Source: Flammeovirga sp. OC4 (GTDB lineage Bacteria > Bacteroidota > Bacteroidia > Cytophagales > Flammeovirgaceae). From it: 61,157 nt of DNA. This document shows, in pieces, positions 8,889 through 19,613 of the stretch (within the stretch, counting starts at the first letter, position 1; every line of letters starts with the position of its first letter). The DNA lies in NCBI RefSeq assembly GCF_000812565.1, contig NZ_JTAM01000069.1, positions 1 through 61,157 of the forward strand. The letters are read 5' to 3'. The notes under the pieces were generated by a model. The model was not told the origin of the DNA and made no database searches. It saw only the letters and a program-made list of their open reading frames with translations. Made by a program: the position numbers and the translations under genes.

Positions 8889-10661
8889 TTACTTGTTCAT
8901 TGAGATCAAGAATTCTTCATTTGTTCTTGTTCCTCTCATGTTACTTTGTAAGAATTCCATTGCTTCTGTCGACTTCATATCAGACATCATTCTACGCATA
9001 ATCCATACACGTTGTAATGTATCTTTGTCCATCAATAAATCTTCTCGACGAGTACCTGACATAGGAATATCGATAGCAGGATAAATACGCTTGTTTGCCA
9101 ATTTTCTATCCAACTGAAGTTCCATGTTACCAGTACCTTTGAATTCCTCAAAGATTACCTCATCCATCTTCGATCCAGTATCAATCAATGCAGTTGAGAT
9201 GATCGTTAAAGAACCACCATTTTCAACATTTCTTGCTGCACCAAAGAATTTCTTAGGCTTATGTAGTGCATTTGCATCCACACCACCAGAAAGGATCTTT
9301 CCAGATGAAGGTGTAACAGTGTTATATGCACGAGCTAAACGAGTAATTGAGTCTAAAAGAATGACTACATCGTGAGAACATTCTACCATTCTTTTTGCTT
9401 TCTCCAATACTAATGAAGAAACCTTAACGTGCTTATCAGCAGTCTCATCGAATGTAGATGCAATTACTTCAGCGTTTACACTACGTTGCATATCTGTCAC
9501 CTCTTCCGGACGTTCATCGATCAGTAAGATGATCAAATAGCATTCAGGGTGATTTTGTGCAATAGCGTTGGCCACTTCTTTCAATAGCACTGTTTTACCA
9601 GTTTTCGGTTGTGCTACGATCATACCACGTTGACCTTTACCAATTGGAGCAAACAAATCCAACACACGAGTAGAGTAGATTTGTGGCTTTGTAGAAAGGT
9701 GTAACTGATCTTGTGGGAAAAGTGGTGTTAAATATTCAAATGGAATACGATCACGAATTTCTTCTGTCGTTTTTCCGTTTACAGTATCAACTCTTAGTAA
9801 AGCAAAATACTTTTCACCATCCTTTGGAGGTCTTACATTACCTCTTACAGTATCACCCGTTTTCAAACCAAATAATTTGATTTGAGAAGGAGAAACATAG
9901 ACATCATCAGGACTGGCTAAGTAGTTATAATCAGAAGATCTTAAGAATCCAAAACCATCAGACATGATTTCTAGAACACCTTCACTACTGATTACACCAT
10001 CAAAATCCTTTACAGAAATTTTCTGTACAGGTTTTGGAGGTTCAGTAGCCTTTTGCTCAATGGCTTTATTTCTTTCCTGTTGAAGTGTAGGATTTTTCTC
10101 ATCCGATTCGTCATCTAAGAACATATCGAAATCAGGCATATCATCTAAAGGATCAATACCTAAATCTATTTCTTCCCAAGACATAATATCATCATGAGTA
10201 ATTGGCTTTGGAGTGTTAGATTGACCAGGGTTACTTTTTTGACCTTTAGCTTTCTTTGGATCTTGATTTTTACCTCTCTGATTAGTGTTCCCTTTCTTAA
10301 CATTTTCTCTTTTCACCCTTTCTCTTGGTGCTGCAGAACGTTTGTTTAATCGGGCTTTATCAGATCTGTTTTCTGGTTTCTTTGTTTGATTAACGGGCTT
10401 TTCGCTCTCTGGTTGAGGAGCATTTTCTTTATCGTTATCGTTAGAGGCAGTTGGCGTAACTTTCGGAGTTTGCTCTACTTCTTTTGGTGCATCAGCCACA
10501 GGTTGTGCACTCTCATTTTTTTCTTGAGCCTTGATTTGATTTTCAATTCTCTCAATGAGTTCTTTCTTACGAAGGTTACTGAAATTTTTCATGCCAAGAC
10601 TTTCTGCAATATCTTTCAACTCAGATAGCAGTTTAGCCTCTAGTAGCTTTCTTGTATACAT
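8889..10661 (-). CDS. rho: Transcription termination factor Rho with long low-complexity insert
   Basis: This 590-residue protein is the hexameric RNA-dependent ATPase that ends transcription. It has the Rho N-terminal helix bundle (about 1-45), then about 160 residues rich in Lys, Asn, Pro, Gln and acidic residues. A cold-shock-like RNA-binding domain follows (about 220-295, [12 protein letters not shown]), then the RecA-type ATPase. Walker A is [15 protein letters not shown] near residue 350 and Walker B is [15 protein letters not shown]. The enzyme core is intact; the extra length against about 420 residues in E. coli is all in the insert. The gene is monocistronic, with a promoter-like element and a leader of about 155 nt that could serve autoregulation, and its own terminator. 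Confidence 0.97.
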   Translation of the reverse strand: MYTRKLLEAKLLSELKDIAESLGMKNFSNLRKKELIERIENQIKAQEKNESAQPVADAPKEVEQTPKVTPTASNDNDKENAPQPESEKPVNQTKKPENRSDKARLNKRSAAPRERVKRENVKKGNTNQRGKNQDPKKAKGQKSNPGQSNTPKPITHDDIMSWEEIDLGIDPLDDMPDFDMFLDDESDEKNPTLQQERNKAIEQKATEPPKPVQKISVKDFDGVISSEGVLEIMSDGFGFLRSSDYNYLASPDDVYVSPSQIKLFGLKTGDTVRGNVRPPKDGEKYFALLRVDTVNGKTTEEIRDRIPFEYLTPLFPQDQLHLSTKPQIYSTRVLDLFAPIGKGQRGMIVAQPKTGKTVLLKEVANAIAQNHPECYLIILLIDERPEEVTDMQRSVNAEVIASTFDETADKHVKVSSLVLEKAKRMVECSHDVVILLDSITRLARAYNTVTPSSGKILSGGVDANALHKPKKFFGAARNVENGGSLTIISTALIDTGSKMDEVIFEEFKGTGNMELQLDRKLANKRIYPAIDIPMSGTRREDLLMDKDTLQRVWIMRRMMSDMKSTEAMEFLQSNMRGTRTNEEFLISMNK

Positions 10662-10822
10662 AAAAATAATGATGACAGTGTTTCAGACTGTCGCTATAAT
10701 GAAATACTTTATGAAGAAACTTAATTTATATTATTAAGATTGTGTGTGAGATAGAAGCTATCTACATCGTAGTCACCTTACCGGAAGGAAATAGGCTTTG
10801 TCGTGACTTTCTATATTATAAG

Positions 10823-10853
10823 CAAATCTAAGTTATCCTGTTTAATTTCACAA
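10823..10853 (-). promoter_or_regulatory. Bacteroidota-type promoter of rho
   Basis: On the minus strand TTG (10851-10853) is followed after 20 bases by TAGATTTG (10823-10830), matching the TTG-N19/20-TAnnTTTG pattern. Predicted transcription starts near 10817, leaving a leader of about 155 nt that includes a small hairpin (GATAG-AAG-CTATC). Confidence 0.6.
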
Positions 10854-10872
10854 CTGAAATGATAAGATTGCT

Positions 10873-12219
10873 TTAATTTCTAATCAATTTTTCAATAACA
10901 TCCCCAAAATAAGCACCATATTCAGGTCCTACCCAGTTCATTTCTCTGATTTCATAGCTCTGTAATGAGTCATAATAAGCATCACAAGTAATGTAACCAA
11001 CATAATTTCCATTAAAGCTAGATAGCATGAAATGTTTATTATGTTCTTTTGCTAACGAGTCAAATTTATAATCCAATGCAATCTCTCCTGAAAAATCAGA
11101 GGGAGTACCAAACCAATCTATATCTCCTAACTTGAAATAGGTAATATCGCCTTCCAGTCCTCCAGAAGCCATTTTAAATACCCAATCTCGAACTTTTAGA
11201 TTTTCTTCAATTCTTACTTGAGAGGGTCTGAAATTAATGGGAACCTTATGAACACTAGCGTCTACAATATAATCAACGGTGGTATCATCCCATTTTTTTA
11301 ATATAGAATCAGATAGTGCTTGCCCCATGTGCTTGATCATTTCAAAGTCTCGTTCTCCATGCGGGCTATTAGGGCCATGACTTGCTACCATTCCTGCACA
11401 ATACATTGCAAAGTCAATGGATGGCTGTTTTTCTAAATAATCGATAAACTCACCTGGATAATCTCTTGAATAGACCCAGAAGTCCATATTTAAACAAGTG
11501 GCATGGGCATTATAAGTGGTGATAATTGCTCTTTTTCCATCTGTTCTGCTGATTTTAATAGCACGGATAGAGTTTTCTTTACGTCCTCCATCTACAATTC
11601 TATTTCTTACCCAATCAGGTGATTCGGTTTGTATAAAACCAATTCCTCCTTTCGATTTTGTATTACGAGCTTTTTTTATGGCATTAAACGAAGCTTCTGT
11701 TATCTTTTGAGTTGCTGCTTCAGAATATTTACCCATCGATAGGCTTCCCAATGCTGAAGGATCAAATCCACCCATACCGTTGTGTGTATGTATTGCAGAG
11801 AAAAGGACCTGATCTGTAGTAAGGCCAATAGTTGGTAATAGTTTTTCCAAACGCTTTCTTACTTCAATAGGGAAAATCATCAGGTCTAATGTAAGAACAA
11901 AAGACTCTCTTACTCCATCGTCAAAGGCAAAGGCTCTAGCATACAGAGAATCCCTTACTGCTGTATATACAGTTCTGAAACCATAACCGGCTACAGGTAA
12001 TACGACATTTTTAGGAATAATGGATTGAGCTGCCCACCCTACAAGAAGAGTATCTTGTGTAGAAACTTCTTTGTGTATTGCAGATATAATATTATCTGTA
12101 TTGATAATGGTGTTTTTATATTCTGCAGTGGAATGTAATGGCGTTCTGTCTATCCTGCCTATTAAAAAGGAAATGAATATTAAAAAGCCGAGAAGAAAAA
12201 AACTAATTTTTTTTTTCAA
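10873..12219 (-). CDS. Neutral ceramidase-like membrane-anchored hydrolase
   Basis: This 448-residue protein has one N-terminal hydrophobic anchor (about residues 5-22) and a domain resembling the N-terminal part of neutral/alkaline ceramidases. Motifs include AIHTHNGMGGF, NAHATCLN, DYPGEF and CAGMVASHGPN, which correspond to the metal-histidine and serine regions of that family, although the canonical proline/serine context is altered. It would act outside the cytoplasmic membrane on an amide-linked lipid or another amide; the substrate is uncertain. The reading frame begins at TTG 12219, with no alternative ATG before the conserved region. It is divergent from the 12424 lipoprotein gene. 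Confidence 0.68.
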   Translation of the reverse strand: MKKKISFFLLGFLIFISFLIGRIDRTPLHSTAEYKNTIINTDNIISAIHKEVSTQDTLLVGWAAQSIIPKNVVLPVAGYGFRTVYTAVRDSLYARAFAFDDGVRESFVLTLDLMIFPIEVRKRLEKLLPTIGLTTDQVLFSAIHTHNGMGGFDPSALGSLSMGKYSEAATQKITEASFNAIKKARNTKSKGGIGFIQTESPDWVRNRIVDGGRKENSIRAIKISRTDGKRAIITTYNAHATCLNMDFWVYSRDYPGEFIDYLEKQPSIDFAMYCAGMVASHGPNSPHGERDFEMIKHMGQALSDSILKKWDDTTVDYIVDASVHKVPINFRPSQVRIEENLKVRDWVFKMASGGLEGDITYFKLGDIDWFGTPSDFSGEIALDYKFDSLAKEHNKHFMLSSFNGNYVGYITCDAYYDSLQSYEIREMNWVGPEYGAYFGDVIEKLIRN

Positions 12220-12423
12220 GAATACGGGAGTTTTAAGTCTATAAATAGTAACGTCATAAAAATACAGAATCCCTTTTTACTAATACTAATTTTGTCTTTA
12301 AAAGTTTTACTATTGTATTAACAGTATACACTTGCTCTTTTTGTGTGTTAATTGTAGTGGTTTTCAGAAAAAAGTCATTTATCTTTAGTAGTGTTAACAT
12401 TTGTAATAACTCATTTTTTAATC

Positions 12424-13104
12424 ATGAAAACACTTTTTCTTAAAGCATTTATGCTATCAAGTCTAATCGCATTATTGCAAAGCTGCTACCCAGGTGGGGC
12501 TGAATATACAAGCGATTTAGATATTGCGATCTCACGATACGACTCAGTAGAAAGTCTGAGAGCATATCGTACCTATTATTTAGTAGAAGATTCTATTGCT
12601 GTTACTTCAAACACCAAAGATACTTTAACTTTAGTACAACAGTTAGCTGTTCTTGCTAATGTAGATACTCAGCTTCAAGGCATTTTGGAGTTGGAAAAAG
12701 TAACAAAGAGTGAATTGGAGTCTGGGACAAAAGTACCGGATCTTTTCATTCAGCTTTCACAAATTGCAGTACAGCAATCAGGATTTGTATGGCAACCACC
12801 CTATTATCCAGGTTATCCAGGTTGGGGATACCCAGGTTGGGGATATCCAGGATATCCGTGGTATGGTGGAGGATATTCTTATTATTCTTATAGTAATGGA
12901 ACCATCCTTCTTGACTTTATTGATGTAGAGCAAACAACAAAAGAAAATGAAGGGATTGGAAATGATGAGGTACCAGTCCTTATATTAGGATGGCAAGGAG
13001 CTTTAAATGGCGTTCTTTCAAGAGCGAATAGCGTACCTTTGATCAATGAGGGTGTTGATGTTTTATTTGATCAATACAATACAGCTAAAGCAGGCACCGA
13101 ATAA
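12424..13104 (+). CDS. DUF4136-like lipoprotein with Gly-Tyr-Pro-rich tract
   Basis: Starting at ATG 12424 gives a 226-residue lipoprotein with a signal peptide ending in LLQSCYP. An upstream in-frame ATG at 12391 would add 11 residues before a normal signal sequence and is less likely. The region after Cys (DLDIAISRYDSVESLRAYRTYYLVED) resembles DUF4136 envelope proteins. Residues about 128-165 are a Pro-Gly-Tyr-Trp tract built from repeats of PGWGY and PGYP. It is 41 bp ahead of a beta-barrel gene on the same strand and probably co-transcribed. An outer-membrane role is inferred. Confidence 0.7.
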   Translation: MKTLFLKAFMLSSLIALLQSCYPGGAEYTSDLDIAISRYDSVESLRAYRTYYLVEDSIAVTSNTKDTLTLVQQLAVLANVDTQLQGILELEKVTKSELESGTKVPDLFIQLSQIAVQQSGFVWQPPYYPGYPGWGYPGWGYPGYPWYGGGYSYYSYSNGTILLDFIDVEQTTKENEGIGNDEVPVLILGWQGALNGVLSRANSVPLINEGVDVLFDQYNTAKAGTE

Positions 13105-13145
13105 TTCAAAGTCAACCTCCAATCTATTCATAAAGAACTTAAATC

Positions 13146-13733
13146 ATGAAAAAATATATTATAACTCTCTTGTTGGGATTGACAGGATTTTATGCTTCTG
13201 CTCAACAATCAGATTTCATTTTAACCTATCAAATGGCTTTGCCTTTAGGGAATACAAGCGATTACATTAGTACCTTTAGTGGTAGAGGTGTTGGCTTGGA
13301 ATGGAAGAAGCATTTGCTCACTACTCCTGTATCTTTTGGCTTTTCAGTAAACTGGAATGTTTTATATCAAAAAGTAGATGACCGTTACAATAGCCCAGAG
13401 GAAGGAATTGTGGCAGACGGTAAACAATATAGATATCACAATACAGTACCGATTTTACTACATGCTAACTATTATTTTAATGAAGATGGAATCGTTAATC
13501 CTTTTGTGGGTGTAGGATTGGGTACTTATTATATAAACCAAAGAACTTCATTTGGCCAATGGGCTTTTATTGAACAAAACTGGCATTTTGGTGTAGCACC
13601 AGAGGTAGGTGTTGTTGCAGATGTTAGTTCTTCTTTCAATATGTTGTTTACTATTCGTTATAATCATGCTTTCAAAGCAGGTAATGCGACAGATCATTCT
13701 TATTTAGGATTTAATGTAGGCTTTGTTTTCTAA
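13146..13733 (+). CDS. Outer-membrane beta-barrel protein
   Basis: This 195-residue protein has a signal peptide (MKKYIITLLLGLTGFYASAQ). Alternating amphipathic strands follow, with many aromatic residues and glycine turns, ending in the outer-membrane style terminus GFNVGFVF with a final Phe. It looks like a small eight-strand porin-like barrel of the OmpA/OmpX size class. It follows the DUF4136-like lipoprotein by 41 bp, so both probably serve the same envelope structure. No specific function is visible. Confidence 0.75.
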   Translation: MKKYIITLLLGLTGFYASAQQSDFILTYQMALPLGNTSDYISTFSGRGVGLEWKKHLLTTPVSFGFSVNWNVLYQKVDDRYNSPEEGIVADGKQYRYHNTVPILLHANYYFNEDGIVNPFVGVGLGTYYINQRTSFGQWAFIEQNWHFGVAPEVGVVADVSSSFNMLFTIRYNHAFKAGNATDHSYLGFNVGFVF

Positions 13734-13879
13734 TTGAGGAACAATGACTAATTAATTTTCTATTCTAAATTATTGAATATGAGTTTTTAAGGAATATTAT
13801 TAAGGAAACACTGTAACCTTATTTGTTCCTTTGAGTATTAAAGAGTTATAAAAACGAATTTTAAGCACGATCTACAGTA

Positions 13880-14344
13880 ATGAAAAAATTATTAATAATA
13901 GCATCTCTTCTTTTAGGGACATCAATGATGGTTAACGCACAGAATATAGATGCGGAAACAATTAAGTCGGTTATTAAGACGGAAAAAAGAATTTTCTTTA
14001 TGGAGAATATGGATTTATCTCTAGAAGAAGCAACAAAATTTTGGGAATTATATGATAAGTTTGAGTTAGATAATTCAGAATTATCAAGACAGAAAACTAA
14101 ATTATTTGAAGACTTGATTAGTGAAACAGATGGTATCACTGATGAAGAAGCATTAAATATGGTAAATGAGCTGATGGTGATTCAACAGAAAAACCTAAAG
14201 TTGAAAAAGAAGCATATCAAAATGATGCAAAAGGAGTTATCGCCCAAAACGGTTGCTCGTTTTTATCAATTGAATGAATTGGTAAATAGTTTCTTAAAAA
14301 CTCAGATATTAAGTGAATTACCTGTAGTACAAAGTAAGAAGTAA
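13880..14344 (+). CDS. Exported helical protein (CpxP/Spy-like size and composition)
   Basis: This 154-residue protein has a clear signal peptide ending in VNAQ. The mature chain is almost wholly predicted helix, highly charged, with segments such as LSLEEATKFWELYDKFE and KKKHIKMMQKELSPKTVARFYQLNE. It resembles the small periplasmic helical proteins of Bacteroidota that sit near ECF sigma or stress genes and look like Spy/CpxP chaperones. That is a resemblance in shape, not a demonstrated homology. It is followed by a strong terminator. Confidence 0.65.
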   Translation: MKKLLIIASLLLGTSMMVNAQNIDAETIKSVIKTEKRIFFMENMDLSLEEATKFWELYDKFELDNSELSRQKTKLFEDLISETDGITDEEALNMVNELMVIQQKNLKLKKKHIKMMQKELSPKTVARFYQLNELVNSFLKTQILSELPVVQSKK

Positions 14345-14376
14345 TCAATTTGCTTTAAAAATAAATTATAGATGAG

Positions 14377-14417
14377 AAGCCTCAGAATCTTGAAATAGAG
14401 AATACTGAGGCTTTTTT
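14377..14417 (+). terminator. Rho-independent terminator
   Basis: AGCCTCAG pairs with CTGAGGCT around a 19-base loop, followed by TTTTTT. It ends the exported-helical-protein transcript. Confidence 0.85.
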
Positions 14418-14456
14418 ATGTAAAAAAATATTACTCCTTATCACTAATTCCTATAT

Positions 14457-14464
14457 TATTTTTG
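14457..14464 (+). promoter_or_regulatory. Candidate -7 element ahead of the TlpA-like gene
   Basis: TATTTTTG is an exact TAnnTTTG match about 105 bp before ATG 14570 and just after a terminator. No good -33 element is visible, so confidence is limited. Confidence 0.4.
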
Positions 14465-14569
14465 TAAGTAAAATGCTGATAATACGTCAAAGTATTGATA
14501 CTACTTCAGGTATTTGAAGGGAGTCATTAAAAAAATAATTCGAAACAGTTTAGAATACGTTGGTTGAAT

Positions 14570-15154
14570 ATGAATATTTCAAAACAATCCATCATTAAAG
14601 AACTAAAATCATGGGGTTTTTTCGTTATTCTCTTGGGAGGACTATATATTACAGGAGCCTTGCCGGAAGTGTCTGCAATGATACAAAGAGGTTTATTAAT
14701 GACAGGACTTATGAATGCCTCTTCTTCAGAAGGGTATGTTGGGAAGACCGATTACAGTTGGCAACTAGCAAAGTTTGAAACAGATCAAGCTGTGGACTTT
14801 GCATCGTTCAAAGGGAAAAAGGTATTTCTAAATGTATGGGCATCATGGTGTCCGCCGTGTATTGCAGAAATGCCAAGCATAGAAAAGTTATACCAACATT
14901 TTGAAAAAGATGATAATGTAGTTTTTATTATGCTGAATGTAGATGAAGATAAAGAAAAAGCGGAAAAGTTTCTAAAGAGAAAAGAATACACCTTTCCAGT
15001 TTACCGAAGAAGAACTTCTACCCCATCCGTGTTTCAAAGTAACAGCATTCCGTCTACTTATGTTATTAATGAAAAAGGAGAAGTTATTTTTAAACATCAA
15101 GGTTTAGCAAACTATTATTCAGATAGTTTTATAAATATGCTAACAATACAATGA
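14570..15154 (+). CDS. Membrane-anchored TlpA/ResA-like thioredoxin
   Basis: A 194-residue protein from ATG 14570; an in-frame TTG two codons earlier is less likely. One membrane helix at about residues 13-30 is followed by a thioredoxin fold with the redox motif WASWCPPC near residue 90. The later cis-proline segment (SIPSTYVINEKGEVIFKHQG) is typical of the TlpA family. It would act in the periplasm, reducing cysteines, for example for cytochrome c maturation. It stands alone between a terminator and rpoB. A DsbD that could supply electrons is encoded at 46877-48910. Confidence 0.85.
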   Translation: MNISKQSIIKELKSWGFFVILLGGLYITGALPEVSAMIQRGLLMTGLMNASSSEGYVGKTDYSWQLAKFETDQAVDFASFKGKKVFLNVWASWCPPCIAEMPSIEKLYQHFEKDDNVVFIMLNVDEDKEKAEKFLKRKEYTFPVYRRRTSTPSVFQSNSIPSTYVINEKGEVIFKHQGLANYYSDSFINMLTIQ

Positions 15155-15225
15155 CATTTCTTAAGTTATTTAGTATTGTTGATAAAACTTATGCCAATAA
15201 GAGTATGACTTTAGTAACTTTTGTC

Positions 15226-15233
15226 TATATTTG
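15226..15233 (+). promoter_or_regulatory. Candidate -7 element of rpoB
   Basis: TATATTTG matches TAnnTTTG and is followed by CAA, as in the candidate panB element at 28423. It predicts an rpoB leader of about 140 nt. I see no convincing -33 TTTG at the usual distance. Confidence 0.45.
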
Positions 15234-15376
15234 CAAGTTGCATGTAAAATATATTATTTGCATCGGGCAAAATAGTCTATTTACTTGCAATAATTTACAT
15301 TTTGGCGCCTCTGTTTAGGATGGTACGAGATACCGTATAAGCAGATAGTTTTTGAAACTTAAAAAAGAATACCACC

Positions 15377-18300
15377 TTGGCAACATTCAAGAACGGTAGA
15401 AAGAATTTTGCATCAGCAAAAAGAGTACTGGGCTACCCAGACTTCTTAGATGTACAGTTTAAGTCTTTCCACAATTTCTTCCAAATCGACACTCCACCGG
15501 AACTACGTGAAGACGAAGGTCTTTACAAAGTATTCATGGAGAATTTCCCAATTACAGATTCTCGTGAGAACTTTAATTTGGAATTTATTGATTATACAAT
15601 TGATCCTCCTAAATACACTGTTGATGAGTGTGTAGAAAGAGGTTTGACTTTTAGTGTACCTTTAAAAGCTAAGTTAAAGCTTTCTTGTAGCGACGAAGAT
15701 AACGAGGATTTTGAAACCATCGAACAAGATGTGTTCTTAGGAAACATTCCTTACATGACTCCTCGTGGATCGTTTGTAGTTAATGGTGCAGAACGTGTAA
15801 TCGTTTCTCAGTTACACAGATCTCCAGGTGTGTTCTTTGCTCAATCAAAACACACTAACGGTACTAAACTTTACTCAGCGAGAGTAATTCCTTTCAAAGG
15901 ATCATGGATCGAATTTGCAACAGACGTTAACAACGTGATGTATGCTTATATCGACCGTAAAAAGAAATTCCCAGTGACGATGCTTCTTCGTTCGATCGGT
16001 TATGGATCAGACAAAGACATCTTAGATCTATTTGAACTTTCTGAGGAAATCGAGGTAAATAAAACAAACCTTGCTCAGTTAGAGAATAGAACATTGGCTG
16101 CTCGTGTTCTTAAAACATGGACAGAAGACTTCGTAGATGAGGATACAGGTGAGGTAGTTTCTATCGACCGTAACGATGTTATCTTGGAGCGTGATCATAT
16201 CATCTCTGAGGAAGATCTTGAATTGATCGAAGACGCAGGTGTTAACTCTGTGATCGTTCATAGAAAAGATATCAACATCAACGATTTCCGTATCATCTTC
16301 GATACATTAGCAAAAGATAATTCAAACTCAGAGAAGGAAGCGGTACACCAAATCTACCGTCAACTTCGTAACACTGAGGCTCCTGATGATCAGACTGCAC
16401 GTGATATTATCAACAACTTGTTCTTCTCAGACAAACGTTACGATTTAGGTGAAGTAGGTCGTTACAAACTTAACCGTAAGTTACAGTCGGAGACAGGCAT
16501 GGAAGTGCGCGTACTGACTAAAGAAGATATTGTCAAAATCATCAAGCACTTGATCCACTTGATCAACTCTAAAACAGTAGTTGATGATATTGACCACTTG
16601 TCAAACCGTCGTATCCGTACGGTGGGTGAGCAACTTTACTCTCAATTCGGAGTAGGTTTAGCTCGTATGGCACGTACTATTAAAGAGCGTATGAACGTTC
16701 GTGATAACGAAGACTTTAAGCCAGTTGACTTGGTAAATGCTCGTACGTTATCATCAGTGATTAACTCGTTCTTCGGTACCAACCAGCTATCTCAGTTCAT
16801 GGACCAAACTAACCCTCTTGCAGAGGTAACGCACAAGCGTCGTATCTCAGCATTAGGACCAGGTGGTTTATCAAGAGAGCGTGCAGGTTTCGAGGTTCGT
16901 GACGTTCACTATACGCACTACGGTCGTCTTTGTACTATTGAGACACCAGAAGGTCCAAACATTGGTCTGATTTCATCTCTTACGGTATATGCTAAAGTAA
17001 ACAGCATGGGATTCATTGAGACTCCTTACCGTAAAGTAACAGACGGTGTTGTTGACATTGAAGATGAAAACGTTACTTACATCTCAGCAGAAGAGGAAGA
17101 TGATAAATTTATCGCTCAAGCTAAGACAGACTTAGATGAGAACAACCGCTTCACTGAAGAGTTTGTAAAAGTACGTTATGAGGGTGACTTCCCGCTTAAA
17201 GCGCCAGAAGATATCCAATATATGGACGTTGCTCCAAACCAAATTGTATCGATTGCCGCATCATTGATTCCTTTCTTAGAGCATGATGATGCCAACCGTG
17301 CATTGATGGGATCCAACATGCAGCGTCAAGCCGTGCCATTATTGAAGCCTGAGGCTCCAATCGTAGGTACTGGTTTGGAAAGAAACGTAGCAATTGACTC
17401 TCGTACTGTAGTTCTTGCAGAGAAAGACGGTGTGGTAGATACAGTTGATGCGAATGGTATTCATATGAGATATGATCTTACAGAGGACGAAAAGTTAGCT
17501 ACTTTCGAAGACGATGTAAAATCACACAACTTGGTGAAGTTCCGTAGAACGAACCAGGATACTTGTATGAACATGCGTCCTATCGTGAAGAAAGGACAAA
17601 GAGTAAAACAAGGTGACGTTCTTTCTGAAGGTTATTCTACTGAAAATGGTGAATTGGCAATTGGTAAAAACTTACTAGTAGCCTTCATGCCTTGGCAGGG
17701 ATATAACTTTGAGGATGCGATTGTAATCTCAGAGCGTGTAGTACGTAATGACGTTTATACATCACTTCACATTGTTGAACATGAATTAGAAGTGCGTGAC
17801 ACTAAACGTGGTGAGGAAGAATTAACTTCTGAAATCCCTAACGTTGGTGAAGACGCAGTGAAAAACCTTGACGAAAACGGTATTATCCGTGTAGGTTCAC
17901 GTGTTCGTCCTGGTGATATATTAATTGGTAAGATTACTCCTAAAGGAGAATCAGATCCAACTCCAGAAGAAAAATTATTACGTGCGATCTTCGGTGATAA
18001 AGCAGGTGATGTAAAAGATGCATCAATGAAAGCTTCACCATCATTGATCGGTACTGTAATTGACACACGTTTATTCGCTCGTCCTAAGAAGGACAAAGAG
18101 ATGCGTGCTAAAGCCAAGAAAGAAGTTGAGTTATTGAAAAAGCAATACTCACGCGACTTGAAAGGTTTAGAGAATAAGATGATGTCTAAATTGATTGAAT
18201 TATTGGACGGTATGACTTGTGAAGGCGTATTCCATAAATTCGGTCAAGAAGTGATGAGCAAAGGAGTTACTTTCTCTGATGCAAACATCGCTGAAAACAT

Positions 18301-19249
18301 CTTCTCTGGAGAGAACCCATTCCGTGATGATTCTAGTTATGCAGTTCCTGAGGAAGTGAACCTAATCGGTGACCTTATCTTAGACAACTGGACGTCTGAT
18401 GCTCGTATCAACGAATTAGTACGTGCTACTGTGAAGAACTACGTGAATGCTCGTAACGAAGTAACAGGTTACTTCAAGCGTGATAGATTTACACTAGAAG
18501 TAGGTGACGAATTACCAACAGGTATCGTGAAGCTTGCTAAAGTTTACATCGCTAAGCGTCGTAAATTGAAAGTAGGTGATAAGATGGCCGGTCGTCACGG
18601 TAACAAGGGTGTTGTTGCGAAGATTGTTCCTGAAGAGGATATGCCATTCTTAGAGGACGGTACTCCAATGGATATCTGTTTGAACCCTCTAGGTGTACCT
18701 TCACGTATGAACATCGGTCAAATCTATGAAACTGTTCTAGGTTGGGCTGGTTTGAAAATGGGTAGAAAATATGCGACTCCAATCTTTGATGGTGCTTCTG
18801 AAGAAGAAGTAGTAGCAGAATTGAAAGAAGCAGGTTTACCTGACTTTGGTCGTGCTCAATTATATGATGGTTTAACAGGTGATCCATTCCACCAAAGAGT
18901 TTCTGTTGGTGTGATGTACATGCTGAAACTAGGTCACTTAGTTGATGATAAGATGCACGCCCGTTCTATTGGACCTTACTCGTTGATTACTCAACAGCCA
19001 TTAGGTGGTAAGGCTCAGTTTGGTGGTCAGCGTTTCGGTGAGATGGAAGTTTGGGCATTAGAGGCATTTGGTGCAGCTAATGTACTTCGTGAAATCTTAA
19101 CTGTGAAGTCTGATGACGTTCAAGGACGTGCGAAAGCATACGAGGCAATTGTTAAAGGTGACAATATGCCAAATCCAAACGTTCCAGAATCATTCAACGT
19201 ATTAGTGCACGAACTTCGCGGTTTAGCACTAGAGATTACGCTACAGTAA
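15377..19249 (+). CDS. rpoB: RNA polymerase beta subunit, encoded apart from rpoC and rplL
   Basis: This 1290-residue beta subunit is full length for Bacteroidota. The rifampicin-pocket segment is intact ([24 protein letters not shown]). The active-site regions [27 protein letters not shown] and [19 protein letters not shown] are also present. Translation must begin at TTG 15377, since there is no in-frame ATG before residue 53. One unusual residue is Thr in [10 protein letters not shown] where Pro is the norm. Codon use is of the highly expressed type, rich in CGT arginine, so this looks like the working housekeeping copy. The usual neighbours rplKAJL and rpoC are missing: a thioredoxin gene precedes it and a terminator directly follows. 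Confidence 0.98.
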   Translation: MATFKNGRKNFASAKRVLGYPDFLDVQFKSFHNFFQIDTPPELREDEGLYKVFMENFPITDSRENFNLEFIDYTIDPPKYTVDECVERGLTFSVPLKAKLKLSCSDEDNEDFETIEQDVFLGNIPYMTPRGSFVVNGAERVIVSQLHRSPGVFFAQSKHTNGTKLYSARVIPFKGSWIEFATDVNNVMYAYIDRKKKFPVTMLLRSIGYGSDKDILDLFELSEEIEVNKTNLAQLENRTLAARVLKTWTEDFVDEDTGEVVSIDRNDVILERDHIISEEDLELIEDAGVNSVIVHRKDININDFRIIFDTLAKDNSNSEKEAVHQIYRQLRNTEAPDDQTARDIINNLFFSDKRYDLGEVGRYKLNRKLQSETGMEVRVLTKEDIVKIIKHLIHLINSKTVVDDIDHLSNRRIRTVGEQLYSQFGVGLARMARTIKERMNVRDNEDFKPVDLVNARTLSSVINSFFGTNQLSQFMDQTNPLAEVTHKRRISALGPGGLSRERAGFEVRDVHYTHYGRLCTIETPEGPNIGLISSLTVYAKVNSMGFIETPYRKVTDGVVDIEDENVTYISAEEEDDKFIAQAKTDLDENNRFTEEFVKVRYEGDFPLKAPEDIQYMDVAPNQIVSIAASLIPFLEHDDANRALMGSNMQRQAVPLLKPEAPIVGTGLERNVAIDSRTVVLAEKDGVVDTVDANGIHMRYDLTEDEKLATFEDDVKSHNLVKFRRTNQDTCMNMRPIVKKGQRVKQGDVLSEGYSTENGELAIGKNLLVAFMPWQGYNFEDAIVISERVVRNDVYTSLHIVEHELEVRDTKRGEEELTSEIPNVGEDAVKNLDENGIIRVGSRVRPGDILIGKITPKGESDPTPEEKLLRAIFGDKAGDVKDASMKASPSLIGTVIDTRLFARPKKDKEMRAKAKKEVELLKKQYSRDLKGLENKMMSKLIELLDGMTCEGVFHKFGQEVMSKGVTFSDANIAENIFSGENPFRDDSSYAVPEEVNLIGDLILDNWTSDARINELVRATVKNYVNARNEVTGYFKRDRFTLEVGDELPTGIVKLAKVYIAKRRKLKVGDKMAGRHGNKGVVAKIVPEEDMPFLEDGTPMDICLNPLGVPSRMNIGQIYETVLGWAGLKMGRKYATPIFDGASEEEVVAELKEAGLPDFGRAQLYDGLTGDPFHQRVSVGVMYMLKLGHLVDDKMHARSIGPYSLITQQPLGGKAQFGGQRFGEMEVWALEAFGAANVLREILTVKSDDVQGRAKAYEAIVKGDNMPNPNVPESFNVLVHELRGLALEITLQ

Positions 19250-19290
19250 TTCTGGTCTCAACAAGACTAAAAAGCCAAAATGTATATATG

Positions 19291-19324
19291 AAAAACCTGT
19301 GGAGAGCTCTCCATGGGTTTTTTC
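19291..19324 (+). terminator. Strong terminator immediately after rpoB
   Basis: AAAACCTGTGGAGAG pairs along its full length with CTCTCCATGGGTTTT (two G-U pairs) and runs into a T-rich tail 40 bp after the rpoB stop. The rest of the gap up to 19613 is AT-rich and I recognise nothing else in it. Confidence 0.8.
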
Positions 19325-19613
19325 ATATTTTAAACATTTTGATATTGTGTGTGTTTTGTTGAATAGTTACTCCCATCAATTGATCATTTACTGCTTTAGC
19401 AATAATACTATCTATTTCTGATGACCTAAAACTTGCATAAAAACGCATTAATCAAGCATGGGTTAATAATTAATGACAGCTATTTATTGAGAAATCATAA
19501 GATGATTTATTAAATTGCGTAGCATTTTTGATAAGAAAAATCGGTAAGTCCATGAACTCTATTATTGTATTAATCGTAGAGTACATGAATGTAATGATAT
19601 AAAATAATTAAAT

